NCBI GenBank assembly: GCA_025361385.1
Contig: JANYAJ010000189.1
Span: forward strand, 1 to 16,626
DNA: 16,626 nucleotides
Origin: Nitrospira sp.
GTDB lineage: Bacteria; Nitrospirota; Nitrospiria; Nitrospirales; Nitrospiraceae
Reading direction: 5' to 3'
Positions 14,793 to 16,626 of the stretch are shown in pieces. Under the pieces are notes generated by a model, which was given only the letters and a program-made list of their open reading frames with translations, was not told where the DNA came from and made no database searches. Numbering within the stretch: the stretch's first letter is position 1; the number at the start of each line of letters is the position of its first letter. A program made the position numbers and the translations under genes.

Positions 14793-15118
14793 CAAACGGA
14801 CAGAATGAAAGCGCGGAGGGGTCTATTACCGTGCAGATCGACGAGGGACTCCAAGAGATCGTGCCGGGCTTTCTAGAGAATCGTCGACGTGACGTGCAGA
14901 CGCTCGAACGTGCGTTGAAAGAGAATGACCTGCGCACGATTCATCTGATCGGTCATCGCCTGAAGGGGGACGGGGGAGGATACGGATTCGACGCCATCAG
15001 TGCGATCGGAGGTGTCCTGGAGCAAGCAGCCGCACGAGAAGACCGGGTTGTCATCCGACGACAGATCGCCGAACTCGTCGACTATCTCGCCCGCGTCACG
15101 GTGGTGTATCGGAAGTGA
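14789..15118 (+). CDS. Stand-alone histidine phosphotransfer (HPt) protein
   Basis: A 109-residue single-domain phosphotransfer protein that would take phosphate from a receiver of the preceding hybrid kinase and pass it to separate response regulators. The phosphoacceptor is H56 in the HPt signature [11 protein letters not shown] (56-66), surrounded by helices (about 20-46, 47-60, 68-84 and 87-104). The hybrid kinase has no HPt domain of its own, so this protein completes the relay. It starts inside the kinase stop codon (ATGA), which fixes the start. The fragment [11 protein letters not shown] at the N-terminus is probably disordered. It is the last gene of the cluster, with tRNA-Ala on the opposite strand 37 bases beyond. 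Confidence 0.93.
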   Translation: MTNGQNESAEGSITVQIDEGLQEIVPGFLENRRRDVQTLERALKENDLRTIHLIGHRLKGDGGGYGFDAISAIGGVLEQAAAREDRVVIRRQIAELVDYLARVTVVYRK

Positions 15119-15155
15119 GAAAAAAGAAGAACAACCAGCACAAGCTAGCTTGGCT
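15119..15155 (-). terminator. Putative terminator of tRNA-Ala
   Basis: On the minus strand, directly after the encoded CCA, AGC-CAAG and CTTG-(T)-GCT form a 7-bp stem with one bulged T around a CTAG loop (palindrome CAAGCTAGCTTG at 15141-15152). Six consecutive T residues and further T-rich sequence follow (plus-strand A-run at 15120-15125). The stem is short and the T-run is about 15 bases from it, so termination strength is uncertain. Confidence 0.4.
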
Positions 15156-15231
15156 TGGTGGAGGGCAGGGGAATTGAACCCCCGACCCCTACGTTGCGAA
15201 CGTAGTGCTCTCCCAACTGAGCTAGCCCCCC
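15156..15231 (-). tRNA. tRNA-Ala (anticodon CGC)
   Basis: A complete cloverleaf on the minus strand, 76 bases including the encoded CCA at 15156-15158. The acceptor stem is GGGGGGC paired with GCCCTCC and contains the G3-U70 wobble pair, the identity element for alanyl-tRNA synthetase. The anticodon loop TTCGCAA puts CGC at 15196-15198, which reads GCG. The T arm GGGGGTTCAATTCCCC and D arm AGCTCAGTTGGGAGAGC are regular. A perfect TATAAT lies upstream at 15280-15285. Confidence 0.97.
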
Positions 15232-15279
15232 ACGCAACCAACCTACAACCGGCGAGACGAATGCCTCACAGATCAGCGC

Positions 15280-15285
15280 ATTATA
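15280..15285 (-). promoter_or_regulatory. -10 box of the tRNA-Ala promoter
   Basis: TATAAT reads on the minus strand 49 bases before the tRNA 5' end, in the otherwise featureless gap 15232-15332. The corresponding -35 (TAGAGT, 15303-15308) is weak. Transcription would give a leader of about 42 bases. Read-through from purN is an alternative source of the tRNA. Confidence 0.45.
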
Positions 15286-15332
15286 CACAACCATTCCCTG
15301 AGACTCTACCGGAAGTTCGTTCCGCGACGGAG

Positions 15333-16007
15333 TTAGAACGGGCCGATCGTCGCGTCGCCGACCGGCTTTCCCTGCTCGATCAACACACGACGCCCCTCAA
15401 CCCGTAATCGCCCTTCGGCGAATAGCTGAACCGCTCGCGGGTAGATTTTGTGTTCTTGGACAAGAATCCGAGCCGCCAAGGTGTCGGAACTGTCATCGTC
15501 GAGAATGGGAACCGCTGCCTGAAGAATGATCGGTCCCTCATCAACGCCTTCCGTCACAAAGTGCACCGTACATCCAGCAAGCTTACAGCCCCACTCAATG
15601 GCTTTCTTCTGCACATCCAACCCCGGAAACGAGGGCAACAGCGACGGATGGATGTTCATCATGCGATCAGCGAAGGCCTCCACCAAGACCCTGGTCACGA
15701 TCTTCATGTACCCGGCTAATAGCACCAACTCCACGTCGTGCTGCCTAAGCACATCGAGGAGCGCGAGATCGTAGGCCTCGCGGCTATCGGGTCTGCCTGC
15801 ATAGGGTTTGGGATCGATAAAGAGACCGGAGAGTCCGTGCCGGCTGGCTCGTTCGAGCGCCGGAGAATCTTTCTTATTGCTAATGACGGCGACAATCCTG
15901 GCCTGAACGGTCCCCGCTTCGATCGCGTCGATCACCGCTTGAAGATTCGATCCGCGCCCGGATGCCAACACGGCGACTCGCAGCGCATCCGCCCGCTTAG
16001 TCGACAT
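15333..16007 (-). CDS. purN: Phosphoribosylglycinamide formyltransferase
   Basis: Transfers a formyl group from 10-formyl-tetrahydrofolate to GAR, the third step of purine synthesis. Counting from the ATG at 16007 the protein has 224 residues, slightly longer than the Escherichia coli enzyme. The phosphate loop ASGRGSNLQA lies at 15-24. The catalytic residues are N118 and H120 (in NIHPSLLPSFPG) and D156 (in VDEGPI). The start overlaps the end of purM by 11 bases; a GGAG lies only one base before the ATG, so initiation is probably coupled to purM. ATG at 16025 would add six residues but has no better site. The C-terminal 20 residues look like a variable tail. Confidence 0.95.
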   Translation of the reverse strand: MSTKRADALRVAVLASGRGSNLQAVIDAIEAGTVQARIVAVISNKKDSPALERASRHGLSGLFIDPKPYAGRPDSREAYDLALLDVLRQHDVELVLLAGYMKIVTRVLVEAFADRMMNIHPSLLPSFPGLDVQKKAIEWGCKLAGCTVHFVTEGVDEGPIILQAAVPILDDDSSDTLAARILVQEHKIYPRAVQLFAEGRLRVEGRRVLIEQGKPVGDATIGPF

Positions 16008-16626
16008 ACTCCACCAATGGACCATCGCCGGTCGATGACACGATGGTCCCTATCTGGCAGGCCGGATCGCCCAACGCTGCAGCCCGTGCGATGACCGCCT
16101 GAGCAGCCGACGCCGGCACCACGAGAATCATCCCGATCCCCATGTTGAAAACACGATACATTTCTTCCCGTTCGACCTGACCAAGCCTGGCAATCGCCTG
16201 AAAAATAGACGGCACGGTCCAGGCACTCCGCTGCACCTGAGCCCGGACACCAGAGGGAAATACGCGCGGAAGATTTTCGGTGATGCCGCCGCCGGTGATA
16301 TGGGCGATGCCCTTGATGGGATATTCCTGAATCAACATGAGAACCTGTTTGGCATAGATTCTGGTCGGCGTCAGCAAGACATCCCCGAGCGGCCGATCGA
16401 GTTCCGGCAAGCAACTGGTCATGTCCAGCTTGGCCTTGTCCAACAAAACCCGGCGGGCCAAAGAATAGCCGTTACTATGCAAACCGGTTGAGGCCAGTCC
16501 AATCAGCACATCGCCCGTCGCAATGCTGCGGCCATCGATCATCTTGGGCCGATCCACCACGCCGACGGCGAACCCTGCCAGATCATACTCGCCCTCGGCA
16601 TAGAAGGAGGGCATCTCGGCGGTTTC
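15997..16626 (-). CDS. purM: Phosphoribosylformylglycinamidine cyclo-ligase, partial
   Basis: ATP-dependent closure of the imidazole ring of formylglycinamidine ribonucleotide to give AIR. Only the last 209 residues are in the window; the gene enters from the right edge in frame with ETAEMPSFYAEGEYDLAGF, a signature of PurM. Further family segments are IGLASTGLHSNGYSLAR, the glycine-rich AHITGGGITENLPRV and the C-terminal MGIGMILVV. The sequence is intact up to the TAA at 15997-15999, and its final codons overlap purN, which indicates a purM-purN operon. The N-terminal ATP-binding part lies outside the window. Confidence 0.96.
   Translation of the reverse strand, partial: ETAEMPSFYAEGEYDLAGFAVGVVDRPKMIDGRSIATGDVLIGLASTGLHSNGYSLARRVLLDKAKLDMTSCLPELDRPLGDVLLTPTRIYAKQVLMLIQEYPIKGIAHITGGGITENLPRVFPSGVRAQVQRSAWTVPSIFQAIARLGQVEREEMYRVFNMGIGMILVVPASAAQAVIARAAALGDPACQIGTIVSSTGDGPLVEYVD

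Noticed and set aside
15000..15407. 135-codon plus-strand open frame
   Set aside because: Runs through the antisense of tRNA-Ala (GELNPRPLRCERSALP) and overlaps HPt and purN.

Overview
The window looks like chromosomal DNA from a GC-rich, free-living Gram-negative bacterium, most likely a Nitrospira-type member of the Nitrospirota. That assignment is an inference. It rests on base composition, on a squalene-synthase homologue beside a cupredoxin, on an Aquifex Fd4-like [2Fe-2S] ferredoxin, and on multi-REC signalling proteins. No rRNA or other decisive taxonomic marker is present. I see no integrase, transposase, CRISPR array or phage gene. Most of the window is ordinary housekeeping and accessory chromosome.

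Layout from left to right. (1) 1-1480: a gene-free left end, tRNA-Pro(CGG) and alanine dehydrogenase (ald), both on the minus strand. (2) 1653-3135: a plus-strand run of four small genes (two-CxxC protein, thioredoxin-fold [2Fe-2S] ferredoxin, unknown protein, bacterial-type Fe-S ferredoxin). It is tightly spaced, ends in a GTGA overlap and has a plausible sigma70 promoter. (3) 3139-3315: a 177-bp imperfect palindrome between convergent genes. (4) 3425-5804, minus strand: cupredoxin, squalene/phytoene-synthase family enzyme and DUF6159-like membrane protein, apparently one operon. (5) 6027-7549, plus strand: HtpX protease and an exported glutathione-peroxidase homologue. (6) 7554-8826, minus strand: exported protein, FmdB-like zinc ribbon and a small unknown protein. 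(7) 8957-10354: a major facilitator transporter with a TTG start, convergent with a small lipoprotein gene. (8) 10769-11215: a YqeY-family protein. (9) 11287-15118: a four-gene phosphorelay, made of a response regulator with a Cys4 tail, a REC-GGDEF diguanylate cyclase, a soluble hybrid histidine kinase and a separate HPt protein. (10) 15156-16626, minus strand: tRNA-Ala(CGC), purN and the 3' part of purM.

How the genes work together. Region 9 reads as one signalling unit: kinase H74 to its own receivers, then H56 of HPt, then the two stand-alone receivers, one of which would set c-di-GMP levels. Region 2 looks like a small electron-transfer or redox module of unknown purpose. Regions 4 and 5 concern the envelope: isoprenoid or hopanoid precursor synthesis, membrane protein quality control and peroxide removal. 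PurM and PurN carry out consecutive-pathway steps of purine synthesis and overlap by 11 bases.

The points I find most worth a second look are the region 2 redox cluster with its Cys-to-Gln ferredoxin, the 177-bp palindrome, the cupredoxin that seems to lack its second copper histidine and may be translated from a leaderless mRNA, and the split phosphorelay.
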